The notes beneath the pieces are model-generated. The model ran no database searches. It saw nothing but the letters and a program-made list of their open reading frames with translations, and had not been told where the DNA came from. Shown here in pieces: positions 46,590 through 56,890 of a stretch of 64,000 nucleotides of DNA. Within the stretch, counting starts at the first letter, position 1; the number at the start of each line of letters is the position of its first letter. Both the position numbers and the translations under genes were made by a program. Source of the stretch: Rhynchopus sp. YZ270_cl-10 (taxonomy: Eukaryota; Euglenozoa; Diplonemea; Diplonemida; Diplonemidae); contig OZ037910.1 of NCBI GenBank assembly GCA_964035575.1, forward strand, positions 310,001 through 374,000. Direction: 5' to 3'.

Positions 46590-46802
46590 CGCCCCAAGGG
46601 AGCCTTCACGATGTTGGAAGAGGACCCGCCACCTTTAATGGATGTGTTGTGTGTTTTTTGTGTTTTTTTTTTTTTTTGGTTTTTTTTTTGTGTGTCTGGA
46701 GGAGGGGGTAAGGGAGGGTGGTGTTGGTGGGTTGGGGAGTGGAGGGGGAGGAGGGAAAGGGTTTTTGAAGATTTTAGGTTCAGCTCAAGAAAAAAAATTT
46801 CA

Positions 46803-47056
46803 CCTAGGACATAAGGAGGTGAATATCAGCGTGTTGAAGGCATGACAAAGCAATGAAAGTAGAGTTGAAATACAAAGCCCTCTCGTGAACAGTGCACCTT
46901 TGGTACAATGACCTGGCTGTACCGGGGTGGACCTCCCCAACCATGCAGTCTTACAATCCATTTTCGTGGTATACATCTGATATGTGCTACTCCCGCTTGC
47001 ACTCATCCCAACCGGAGGTGAATATCGGGCGTGTTGAAGGCATGACAACGCAATGA
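46803..47056 (+). repeat. Composite repeat J-C-K-J
   Basis: Same module order as 3450-3660 with high identity, followed by another J module (about 47008-47056). J has GGAGGTGAATATC and GTGTTGAAGGCATGACAA; K has GTGCTACTCCCGCTTGCACT. Confidence 0.8.
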
Positions 47057-47470
47057 AAAGAAAATGGAATAATCGGTATGGGGGGAAGGGTGTTACAAGG
47101 TTTCCTTTTACGTTATCTCTCTCCTGTGCAATATAAAACCTATGAAGACCACCTGACCTTTGTTACCCCGCATATAGGCACGAAAAAAGGACCGTATACG
47201 TGCCTCTACGTGACTGTGCGCGAGGTAAAAAAATGAAGTGGGAAAAAAAAAGAGGAAAAAAAATCGGTCGACAAAGTGTGATGTGTTTTTTTTACTGAGA
47301 TTTTAGAGAAATGGGCGTGCTTGGCAAGTCAAAGTACACGCATTTATCTTGACGTAGAATAAAGAAAAAAAGGCAAAAGAAACCATCTCAAAAGATGAAT
47401 ATGCAAAAAAAAGACTCCAAAAAACCCCCAAAATAAAATAAAATCGCCGTTCTTTTTAACGGGAAACCGT

Positions 47471-48713
47471 TTACTGTGCCTTGGCAATGTCCTTCTTGCG
47501 CTGTCCCATGAACTTGGCGCGCTCGGCCTGGGTCTGGAAGTGTCCGTGTCCCTGCTTCGACGAGGTGTCGATGAACTTAAGGGTCACCTGCTCCTGGGCG
47601 GCACGGTTGGTCTGGGGTGCCAGAGGGCGACGCATGGTGATCACACGCTTGGTGGGTCCGGGGATGGATCCCTGTGGTGTGGGGTGTGATGTGTGGGAAG
47701 GTGGTGTGAAGTAATATATGAGAGCATACCTTGAGCATGACGTACTCGTTGTTGACCTCACCGTAGTGGGGGAATCCACCCAGGGGGGTGATGTCCTTGG
47801 GGGTGATGTCAATGGCGGTGGTGGCGTTACCCTTGTCGGTCTTTCCAGCGGCCTCACCGATCTTGTAGATCTTCTTGTTCAGCTCGGTACGGTGGTGGAA
47901 ACCGTTCTGACCCGCGCGGGCCACCGTGTACGAGACACGGGACGGATGCCATGCTCCAATGCAGGCAACCTTGCGCAGACCTCTGTGCGACTTACGGGGC
48001 AGACGGGACACTCCCCAACGGTGCACAACACCCTCGAATCCGTGACCACGGGACACGGCGATCACGTCGCAGTGCTCAGAGTCCTTGAAGACCTGGCCGA
48101 CCGACACGCTCTGCTCGAGGAGCTTCTCGGCGAAGGCGAGCTTTCCCTGCATGTCTCCTCCGTTCACCTGGATCTCGCAGACGTCAGCCTTGCGCTTGCC
48201 GAGCTTCAGCTTGCTGGGCTGGGTGTGGACGAGCACACGGAGCACGGTCGCGTTCTTGGAGAGGCGGGTCAGCTGCTTCTTGCGGTCCTCGCCGTCAGCC
48301 TTGAAGTTGGCGGTGTGCTTGGTGAAGGCCTTCTTCTTCGATGCGTACCAGGTACGGTAGTAGCGACGGAGGAGGGGCTCTCCGAGCTTCTGTGCCCACA
48401 TGGTGGTCACAGCGCGCATTCCGCGGGCAGAGGGCTTGTATCCGACGATACCGACAACCACCATCTCGGGGCAGTCAAGGATGGTCACGGGCTCGCAGAC
48501 CTCCTTCTTGTGCATCTTGGATCCAGCACGGTCCAGGTCACGCACAATGTGGGACATACCCGCCTTGTAGGCCATGAAGGCGGTCAGGTGGGGCTCCTGG
48601 GTCTGGTCATCCTTGGGGAAGGACCTGACGCGACCGCGGACGTGGGTGCACCTCTTGCGGGGAAGGTATCCCAAATGGCCGTGACGCGGCTGCTCAAACT
48701 TACGGTGGGACAT
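47471..48713 (-). CDS. RPL3: Ribosomal protein L3 (uL3)
   Basis: Exons 48713-47730 and 47671-47471 join in phase 0 to give 394 residues, the usual eukaryotic uL3 length. The 58-bp intron has a GTATGC donor and CACAG acceptor. It starts MSHRKFEQPRHGHLGYLPRK and includes the family's VTKGHGFEG-like segment (here VSRGHGFEGVVHRWG), GAWHPSRV and a C-terminal KKDIAKA. uL3 sits by the peptidyl-transferase centre of the large ribosomal subunit. Codon choice is strongly GC-biased, as expected for a highly expressed gene. A CCAG that could be a trans-splice acceptor lies 26 bp upstream of the ATG. Confidence 0.95.
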
Positions 48714-49201
48714 TTTGTTGGGTTTTGTGTGATTCGGGTCTGGATTTATTTTATTTTTGGGGATGAATGGGAGTGGTAATCAAAATAAAAACAAAAAGGG
48801 GAGAGTGAGGGAGGAATCTGTTATCAATTGGCACCGTTAGTGCGAAATGTACGTGCGGGGAGGAGCTAGAGTGGGGAAAACGGATTGATTTTGGCGGTTT
48901 TAATAATGTCGTTTTTTGGGTGTCGGAAGGGGTAAACCGACATAATTAAAAACGACATAATAGAAACTTGGACTGTAATGTACTGAAGCCATACTTTCTG
49001 CACTACTTTTTGCCCTACTTTTTGCACTACTTTCCAACATCTTCGCGGAGGTCTGACTCCAGTCTGTGACGGTACTGCGTGCGTAAGGGGTAAGGAGCAT
49101 CCAGAAGACACCGGCAGGCCAAACCAGATTCAGTTGCACAGTTCACAAGCACTGGTCGACATTGCATCGAGAGTGGTACAGAGGTATGTAAAAAAGGCTT
49201 A
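48714..49201. other. Spacer upstream of RPL3
   Basis: Contains the likely 5' leader, then an inverted repeat at about 48898-48965 (AATGTCGTTTTT/AAAAACGACATAA with inner GTCGG/CCGAC) and GC-balanced unique sequence. No gene is supported. Confidence 0.55.
48740..48741 (-). promoter_or_regulatory. Candidate trans-splice acceptor of RPL3
   Basis: On the minus strand AAATCCAG ends 26 bases before the ATG, after a T-rich stretch. It fits a spliced-leader acceptor if the organism is euglenozoan. A transcript with a leader is needed to confirm it. Confidence 0.3.
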
Positions 49202-49858
49202 CCGGCCGCGTACATATTACGTCGCGTATTTATTACGGGGGGTACTTATTACGTCGCGTACTAATTAAGTCGCTTTTTGGGGGCCCGCGGGTGCCCAAAA
49301 AGCGACGTAATTAGTACACACCGTAAGGTGAAAAAAAAAGTGGGGGTAATCATGTTGGAACACAGCTGGTGTGGGCACATCACTGGGGGGACACCACCAA
49401 ACCCACACAATCCCGAAGTCATCGCAGATCGTGTGAGCGAGGAGGAGAACAAACCCAACACGCGGCGCGTGTAGACGGCACAGGGTAAGGTGGAAGAAAT
49501 CGGTGAGAACTCTGCCACAGTGCGTCTAGTACCTCCACATGCACAAGAGGAGTGGGAAGTGCCAATGAGTTCCTCAAATCCGCAATTTGAGCCATTCGTT
49601 CATATTTCAACGAACATTTTTAAAAAACTTTTGTTTGCATGTTGCAATCTCTGCCCAATGTAACCTTGTAAAGGGCCGAGGGCCAACACGCCAGCACCAA
49701 GAGAAATGCCAGACATCCTTCCCACTCACCTTGTCCGTAGATTTTGTTTTTCTTCAAAAAATTAATTACGTCGCACACTTATTACGTCGCGTACTAATTA
49801 AGTCGGTATTTGCCCTAACCGACTTAATTAGTACGCGACGTAATATGTACGCGGCCGG
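49202..49858. mobile_element. TIR element rich in TTACGTCGCGTA motifs, TA-flanked
   Basis: The ends are CCGGCCGCGTACATATTACG and its inverse, with TA at both borders (49200-49201, 49859-49860). Subterminal TACGTCGCGTACTAATTAAG motifs are repeated in both directions around a unique core (about 49330-49750). No transposase recognised. Confidence 0.75.
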
Positions 49859-49860
49859 TA

Positions 49861-50158
49861 TATAAAAAGAGCATGATGAAAAAAATATTGGCGCAGTACA
49901 TTTTTACCGGGTAAAAGTTCCTGCGCCCATCACTCGATTTCTTCTATTACTAACGCATCGGTTTCAACGCATCTGTTTCAACCCTCGTTCTGACTCAAAG
50001 CACCAGAGACATACACTCACCTCATAGGACGGTTTTTTCCCCACATATTGTGCAAGTAAGACCCATCGTTGTTCCCACCCTCCAGAGACAAATAAAAAGA
50101 AAAAATAATCACAAAATTTAAATATATCACAATTACTACCGCACACCCAAATCATCAA
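49861..50158. other. Short spacer, nothing recognised
   Basis: AT-rich sequence 3' of the ATPase gene. No repeat family or gene recognised. Confidence 0.5.
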
Positions 50159-51756
50159 TCAAGCAGATTTGGCTTTCATCTCGTACTTCTCCTTCACTTT
50201 TTTGATCTTCGTTTCCTCTTTGTCCGTTGGCTCCTTCACATCATGCAGGTACAATGCGTGAGAGTAGCGGTGGATCCTCACGGAGTTTTTATCCACTTTG
50301 CAGAGCAGTGTCAACTTTGAGTCGCGGTTCATCAACTCGCTCAGGATGCTGCGGTTGCGCGAGTCATCAGTAAAGAAACCTTTGACACCTGTCTCAGCGA
50401 TTGATTTCAACAGATTGATTTCTTCAGGTTGTGCTTTGCGAAGCTGTTTTACAGAAGCCTTGAACTCCTTATCGATATCTGTGCAATACATGTGTCTCAT
50501 AATTGACAAACTACCCACCCCAACAACAACATACCCTCCTTCAGCTGCTCCAAAACCTTATCCTTTGTTTCAGCGGTGGCAGACGCAACTGCGATGGGAT
50601 GTGTGGTTAATAATTATTGTGAGGCAACAAAGACTGTGCATACTTTTAGACTTCACCTCGTTTCGTTCAATGAACGACACCAAGTTCTTCGTGTGTCCGC
50701 CCAACCAGTCGTGATAGTGCATGAGATACGGCTCAGCAAGCTTCTGGGGATCCTTCACCGCCTGTATCTCGGCCTCTGACATTTCAGGATTCTGGAAACC
50801 CTTCACCAATAGCATCTGCTTCCCAATCTTCAGGAACTCGTCCTCTGTCATTGCACCCACTTCTAAACGGCCGAAATCAGAGCGTTCTCCCCTGAGCGCG
50901 TCGGAGATTCCTGTTTTGGAGAACTCGACAATGGTCTTGCAAACGTTTAACTTGGATGAAAGGTCGCTTGCCATTCCACCGACAGCCACGGCAATGTTCC
51001 TCATAGTCTTGTAACTGAGCGAATCATCCTTCGTGTCCAGAGTGATGTAGATGATCAGCGGATGTGCCTTCTCCCCCTTCGCCTTCTTCCGGACCTCGTT
51101 GGCGTGTTTGATGAAGTTTATGAAGCCTGGTTGACGGCGGGGGTGATTCTTGCATTCTCCAAACTGGTCGAGCACAGCCTCCTCAACCACAGCCCCCAAC
51201 GCCTTTGTATCCACACCCACCAGCTTACCCGCATTGACCGCCACAAAGATCACACCTTCCTTGTAGTTGTTTTTCAGCAAATGCTGCATCATTGTGGTTT
51301 TGCCTGAGCCGCTCTCTCCTATCAACATGAAGAAGTGTGTCTCGCTGGCGATATTCTCCGCTAATTTCTCTTTCAGATCGTTATCTTGCCTTCTTGGAAC
51401 ATACTCCCTGCCATTTGGTACTTCGGGTTCGTACTTTGCTGTGACAATCTTCGTAAGCATGTTGTCGAGATATTCTTCAGTTTGGAATTCAAATTCCTTT
51501 TTTTTTTTTGTGCAAGCATCGCTTCGTTGTGGTCCTTTTGCTGCTGCAGATACACACCACCCACGACTGCTAAAACGATGCTTAAAAGGATCCCGGCAAA
51601 GGAAATACCTGTGCCAAACCAGTCATTTATTGCACGTCGGGGCACTTTAATTTCACTCCCCTAACAAATTCCTGTAGAAAACTAAACATAACATTATACC
51701 AACTGAACTGTCTTTACTACTCTACTACTATGTCTTTTTTCGTTGACCGCAGCCAT
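50159..51756 (-). CDS. Membrane-anchored P-loop (STAND/AAA+-like) ATPase
   Basis: Proposed exons are 51756-51700, 51660-50644, 50588-50535 and 50478-50159, with GTATRN donors; the first intron is only 39 bp. About 480 residues. A short N-terminus is followed by one membrane helix (GISFAGILLSIVLAVVGGVY), a charged segment and a P-loop domain with GESGSGKT (Walker A) and PLIIYITLD (Walker B). A KTIVEFS strand resembles sensor 1. A charged C-terminal domain ends in a Lys-rich tail. Exon 2 changes frame at a run of 12 A (51498-51509), so either the run length is a sequencing error or this copy is damaged; both sides read well in their own frames. The family resembles membrane-tethered STAND-type ATPases; no function is assigned. 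The first exon is the least certain. Confidence 0.65.
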
Positions 51757-52538
51757 TTAGGCTCTTTGCCTATGACGCACATGATAATGGATGAGGGGAG
51801 GATTCAAAAGGAAAAAGCGTAAAGACAGATCTATCGTTGGTTTTAAATATGTTTAGTTTCCAATAACACTTCGTGTTTGCAAAAAATAAAAACGGCAGTG
51901 AAATAAATTGCGCCCTCGGGGGAAAAAAACCACTCCTCGGGGTTTTTTTGGGGCTGTGTGTGAAATAAAAGCAAAAACATTACACATCAATAATATATAT
52001 TATATTACCTTGTGCCTCCTCACGTCGATCCACAATTTTTTGTTCCGCATCGTCCGGTAACGGGCTCGGCATTATTTTCTTGTGAGAACTTGTTTACACC
52101 TGGAGTATGCGTGCGCGTGTCAGTATAGAGGGAGGTAGGGTAAAGGGTAAAGGGAGACAGGCTGGGAGTGGTGCATGCAAAAGACACAAAAAGGAAGAGG
52201 GGATGGGGAGAGGGGGTCACAAACGAGAGGGTTTCTTTCCTCGCATAGGTTCGATTGCTACTCACACAGAAAGACAGACAGACAGTACACCTCTTAGAAG
52301 GATAGAAGGATAGAAGGATATAGCAGACGGAAGCCTGGCCTGACAGATAAAGACTAACGTTTGACCACATTAGGGCTGCCAACACACTTACTTCTGCAAC
52401 ACATCACAGTCACTATCTTGCTCCCAACACTACTGGAACTAACGTCTCTTGTCTTGTTGGACGCAGTCGCACTAACATCAGACTCTATCGGCTGTCACTT
52501 CAGTGTTGTGTGTTGTTTGTCGGACATCTTTTCTCTTA
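51757..52538. other. Spacer between ATPase gene and viral fossil
   Basis: GC-mixed sequence with three copies of GAAGGATA (about 52298-52321). No gene recognised. Confidence 0.5.
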
Positions 52539-52893
52539 TCATCCTGGAAATACAATCTCATCAAAGTTCCTTCGATACTTCAGTTCAGGAACAACAGGCT
52601 GGTTGTCGATCATGACGAAGTTGTACCTGGGAAGACCTTCAAACATACTGTTGAACTCGTCAGGCTCAAGGTCGCTGCACGAAGACGATATCATCCGTCT
52701 CTCCTTCTTGTTGAGGTTGAACAGCAGGAAGCAGCTGCAGTTCTGTCGTATCACCTTTGGGGTGGCAAAGAAGCTCTGACTCAAGTGGATTGGTGAGATG
52801 TTGCGATGACGTCCATGCACGTACAGGTTGATGAAGTCTCTCTGGTTCCTCTCCAGCACAACGTCGTCAAAACACGAAGGCGTTGTAATTCAT
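52539..52893 (-). pseudogene. Fossil of an A32-type (Polinton/NCLDV) packaging ATPase
   Basis: The minus strand encodes the C-terminal part of an FtsK/HerA-class DNA-packaging ATPase. It has a Walker B-like FDDVVLE, then NLYVHGRHRNISPIHLSQSF and PKVIRQNC, all typical of poxvirus A32 relatives and Polinton ATPases. The P-loop half is not recognisable nearby, and no capsid, protease, integrase or polymerase was recognised in the window. It is therefore an isolated, broken fragment with at least one major break. Motifs remain legible, suggesting moderate rather than extreme age. It could derive from a Polinton or from an integrated large DNA virus. Confidence 0.72.
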
Positions 52894-54558
52894 GTGTAAT
52901 GGGGTGAAATGGGGTGAAAGTGTGTGTAAGTGGGTGTTAGTGTGGTACCGCCGGGACACCCCAAAATAAGTGGACTTTTTTTGTTGAACGTGGAGATCTT
53001 TTTTTCTTCCCCAGAAAAAGCCGGAGAAAATATTGGCTGAAGACAATAAAAGAAAAGTTGAAAGACGGGTACATACACCATCTACTATAAAAGAAAAATG
53101 TTGGCAAAGAGAAAACGACACACAGAAAGTGTCGCCATCCAAAGTATTGCCATCGAGCAGCAGGGGGAGGGAATCAGGGGGGAAAATACGTGGATACTAT
53201 AAAAGAAAAGTTGCAGGAATGATGTGCTCTCTTGTTCACAGCACATCTTACAAAAGTTGTGTAAGGATGCGTCTAGGCCTAGAGGCCTTAGACTCTTCTT
53301 GACCAACGTTAAAAAAAAAAGCAATAACGAGAGTGTATGTCTCAAGGTGCATGCACAACACATCATTGCGAAAGAAGGAAACAAAAAAGGCTGTGCCACC
53401 TCAGAAGTCACATCACAAAAAAAAATCATTTTTTCAAAAAAGAAAAGTATTGAAAAAATATGCATGTGTCCCCCCCGCATGTCCACACATTTTTACAACA
53501 CAAAATGACACAATAAAAATGCACCAACACTCTCCTCTGCTTCACTACCCAATCCACGTTCCGTTTACTCGGGTGATGAGAAGACGCTCTGTGCCTCAAT
53601 GGACACCTGCATCAGTCTGCGGAGTAAGGGAGGAGTGGCTGGGTAGGAGGCAGTCGTAAGAAGTGAAATTTGCATGCACAGTGAAAGAAAAGGCAAAAAA
53701 AAAGGCAAAGATTTGCTGCGAGGGATGCAGATCATCGTAAGCTTGAAGGTATAAAAATGGGGTGACTTGAAATAGTCGTCTTGACAGCAAACACATAAAA
53801 GGCGATATTGAGGGGAACGCCGGGGAATGTAGACTGATCATCGGGAAGCGAAATGTTTCTGGTACACAATGCAGACAAAAAGTAAATACGAAAGAGAAGT
53901 TGAAAGTGCACAACGCCTCACCATTCATCTGTGGACACCTTGGACACTGCTTCTCCGCGGGGGTTATCGAACCCCCAGAGAGCACTTCATTGGTATACAC
54001 ACGGTTACCACGGGTGAGGTTGTAAGCAGGAACATAAGCATCGTCCCAACCATGATTAGAAAAAATGAAGTTTTTGACCAGTGCAAAACGCCCTCTGGGA
54101 CGCAAGGCACTGACACTCCGCAGGGTTATCGAACCCCCCAGAGTGGTACACTATGGGAGTTGCTGCCAAAAAAAGAAGGGGGTTGCGCTAAGCAAATAAA
54201 AACGGAAGGGGGATAAGAGAGGGGCAGTAGCAATGTTGGTGAGAGGACGCTCTGTGCCTCGGTGGACACCTGCGTCTGTTCTCTCCAGGAAGGGTGTGCA
54301 AGCGTGATTGCATTGCAAGGCCTTCCGGCACAAGAGTACAGGTGGGGTGGGAGGGGGATGCAACCACGCACGCCAGCATGGGGCGGCTGGTGGGTTTGTG
54401 TGTTGCAGTCAGGGGTAAGGGGTAAGGGAAAAAAAACAGGATAAAGAAAACCTGGCAAAGCTAATGATACTATCATAGCGAAACAAGAGAAGGCGCACAA
54501 AGCACGCCTGAAGAAAAAGCGTTTTGGACACGTGTCTGGGTGGTGTGGATGCCTGTGC
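52894..54558. other. Spacer with paired family D repeats
   Basis: Mostly low-complexity. Contains family D copies in the extended form (53893-53986, 54063-54170) and a short duplicated segment with CTCTGTGCCTC..TGGACACCTG (53588 and 54250). No gene is supported. Confidence 0.6.
54063..54170 (+). repeat. Family D repeat, extended two-hairpin form
   Basis: The core hairpin (AGTGCAAAACGCC...GGCACT) is followed by GGGTTATCGAACCCCCCAGA and TATGGGAGTTGCTG. The 14280-14392 copy has the same second part. The GGTTATCGAACC stem-loop recalls a tRNA T-arm, but no tRNA body is present. Confidence 0.7.
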
Positions 54559-56091
54559 TCATGTGCTCATGCAGGTGGAGGAGCAGCCGTCCCCATCAAC
54601 AGTGTTCCCGTCGTCGCACTGCTCACCGTCGTCAACGGTGCCGTCACCACAGCAAAGGACAGGGGTGAGTGCGGTTGACGCCTCCTCCAGCCACGTCCAG
54701 CCCCCCACAGGTGCCGTCGCGTACTCGGACACAATAAAGCGTGCCAGCCCGTCGACCCCGTAGGTGTAGCTGTTGCCACCAGGCATGTCCTGGATGTTGT
54801 GCAGGCTGCGAACGCTAATGCTTCCAGCGAGGAACTCGCTCGTCGTGCCCATGGTGTCGTGCGCAAAGGGCAGGATGGCGTCGAGCGCCACGTCCGCCAC
54901 ATCTCCGCCCTCATACCTCACCTCGTAGTGTGTTGTCGTCAGGCTCCCCGCAGCAACGGCGCTGTAGCCGTGGTAGTCCTGCCACAGGGCGTACGTTCTG
55001 TCGATGTTTGCGTGGTGCAGGAAGAACAGCGGGTCTGCAGGGCTCCAGTCCGACGTCATCGTCTCCCCAATGTACGAGTGCACAGACTGGTGTGCACCTG
55101 ACTCGTACCCTGCGCTGAAGGACGCGAAGTCTGTGGCCACAACTTCCCTCCCCACGTTCGCCGCCCCGTACGGACCCCCACCAAAGATCGGGCTGTGGCG
55201 CTTCAGGCATGGGTTCCCCGGCTGCGACGTGGTCCACCCTGCAGCCACACCCTTGTCCACACAGGACGTTGCGCTGTCCGTCGTCCCAGTCGGGTTTGTC
55301 GGCCCAAACGTGTTCAGCTTCCACACACACGTCTGCAGGCTCATGTCCTGCTCCCAGTCCCAGTACGGCACCGTCACACACTCGAACCCAGGCAGCGACC
55401 GCAGGGCGTTCTCGTATCCAAGCACAAACCACCTGTGCCACGGCAGGAACGCAGACGTCCCGTGTGCAATCCCTGCGTTCGTCACGTGCGACATCTCAAT
55501 AGCGTCGTACACAGACCGCTTCTGCGTCTTCAGTGCCGCCACAGCCGCAATGTAGTGCTCACGGTCCGCACACGACAGCTGCGACCACGCGTGGCGCACA
55601 CGTGGCGGGCACACCGGTGCTGGCACAGGCTCCGCCGTTGGCACTGCTGTGGGCACAGGTGTGGGCGGCGGCGTCCCTGTCGCAACACAGCTCCACGCAA
55701 ACGTGAACCCGGCACGTGTCACACTGTAGTCAGACTTGAACTGCACCGCCATTGCGTGTGCCCCGTTCTTCGCATCTGCAGGTGCACTCGTCCCAGACGT
55801 GTGCGACACCTGGCTGTACACACCCGCCCCGTTGTCCCCCCACACCGTCACAAAGTCGTACCCGGACTCTGTGTTGAACGCCGAAAACCCGACAGTGACC
55901 TCGTAACCTGTCCCGCATGCAGGCACCTTCCAGCACAGGTCTTCGTCGTTCGAGTACTGCGACGAGCCTGCTTTGTGTGTCTGCGACCCAGATGCGGGCA
56001 GCACCGTGCAGTCACCAGGGATGTTGAGCCCTGCCACCTCGCTGCAGCACAGTGTGCAGGCCACTGCTGCCAGTGTCGCCATGTGGCGCAT
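54559..56091 (-). CDS. Secreted CUB-tyrosinase with C-terminal Cys repeat
   Basis: 510 residues in one exon from the ATG at 56091, chosen because ACACAG lies eight bases before it and a signal peptide follows (1-20, MRHMATLAAVACTLCC). The open frame continues upstream but is not protein-like there. A CUB-like domain (about 21-135) and a Thr/Pro linker precede a tyrosinase domain (about 160-460). CuA histidines are His202, His210 and His219 (in LPWHRW); CuB histidines are His334, His338 and His360 (in DPLFFLHH). The C-terminus is a DUF4215/Myxo-type repeat, CGDGTVDDGEQCDDGN (481-496). Role: a secreted type-3 copper oxidase acting on phenols, perhaps for pigment, cross-linking or matrix. The substrate is unknown. 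Confidence 0.88.
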   Translation of the reverse strand: MRHMATLAAVACTLCCSEVAGLNIPGDCTVLPASGSQTHKAGSSQYSNDEDLCWKVPACGTGYEVTVGFSAFNTESGYDFVTVWGDNGAGVYSQVSHTSGTSAPADAKNGAHAMAVQFKSDYSVTRAGFTFAWSCVATGTPPPTPVPTAVPTAEPVPAPVCPPRVRHAWSQLSCADREHYIAAVAALKTQKRSVYDAIEMSHVTNAGIAHGTSAFLPWHRWFVLGYENALRSLPGFECVTVPYWDWEQDMSLQTCVWKLNTFGPTNPTGTTDSATSCVDKGVAAGWTTSQPGNPCLKRHSPIFGGGPYGAANVGREVVATDFASFSAGYESGAHQSVHSYIGETMTSDWSPADPLFFLHHANIDRTYALWQDYHGYSAVAAGSLTTTHYEVRYEGGDVADVALDAILPFAHDTMGTTSEFLAGSISVRSLHNIQDMPGGNSYTYGVDGLARFIVSEYATAPVGGWTWLEEASTALTPVLCCGDGTVDDGEQCDDGNTVDGDGCSSTCMST

Positions 56092-56890
56092 ATTGTTTTC
56101 TGTGTTTGTATACAAAATAGGTTCTGTTTCGTGTGAGGTGGTGTGCATGTGGCGAAAGTGTTGCTGCATTGCATTGCAGTGGTGTGGCTGGGATGGGTGC
56201 AGAAGGTGGAAAGGGAATGGGGAGAGCGCTTTTGTCATATTTGCTGAGTAGAACCTTGAGGGGTCGTCTACTGGTTCGCACAGGGTTTGTGGGCACTCCA
56301 CTCCGGGTTTCAAAAAAACACATAAAAAAATCACAAATGACCCTTGTTGCGAAACTACAGAAAAATGAACAAACAAATGACACAAAACAATCGAGGCACA
56401 TAATTTGGAAATAATTTGGTTTTTTGAACAATGAAAAATGAAACTAACCCAAAGAACAGCAGCAGCAGGTGTCGCTGAAGTGCAGTTAGGTTCATTTCTC
56501 TCAGATTCCGACAAAAAGGAAAAGGCAATGAAAAACAAGACCCACAAGGTGTGGTGTGATATGGTGTGGTATGGTGTGGGCACTGCGAGTGGAGGGGAAC
56601 AGCGACAGCGACAGCAGGCAGCGCTGTGACCCAACCCCGCAGAACAGATAATTTAATGGAAACAAAAATGAGGAAATGAAACTTGAAAATGAAGATAAAT
56701 AAGCCTGATGGACAGATTCATCGATAATAAAACAAAATGTGTTTGATCATATGCACTCAGACACACAGAGGACAAATGCAAATACTCAGACAATCGAGGT
56801 TAATACTAATTTAATAAGGAAACAAACAGCAAAACAACATCATTCATAAGTAAACACACGAGGGCTCACAAGCTTCCACAAGGCGGGTGC
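56092..56890. other. Spacer between tyrosinase and protease
   Basis: The tyrosinase 5' region, then AT-rich sequence with no repeat family recognised. An open frame extends from the tyrosinase into this region but has no protein-like composition. Confidence 0.55.
56100..56101 (-). promoter_or_regulatory. Candidate trans-splice acceptor of the tyrosinase gene
   Basis: CAAACACAG lies eight bases before the chosen ATG (minus strand) and helps decide the start. It is a hypothesis that needs transcript data. Confidence 0.35.

Larger units (their letters stand above)
46484..47470. other. Spacer between receptor gene and RPL3
   Basis: Contains a strong hairpin (46558-46589), T/G-rich sequence (46640-46760) and the J-C-K-J composite repeat (46803-47056). 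No gene is supported. Confidence 0.65.

Noticed and set aside
47718-48779. Open frame of 353 codons antisense to RPL3
   Set aside because: It is a mirror of the strongly GC-biased RPL3 codons; the protein resembles no family and RPL3 on the minus strand is certain.
54119-54140. tRNA T-arm-like GGTTATCGAACC
   Set aside because: No acceptor stem, anticodon arm or D arm can be drawn around it; it is a simple hairpin within family D.
55195-56136. Long plus-strand open frame antisense to the tyrosinase
   Set aside because: It is very Arg/His-rich and exists because of codon bias in the real minus-strand gene.
56092-56634. Upstream extension of the tyrosinase open frame
   Set aside because: It lacks protein-like composition, and a signal peptide plus a candidate acceptor fit the ATG at 56091.
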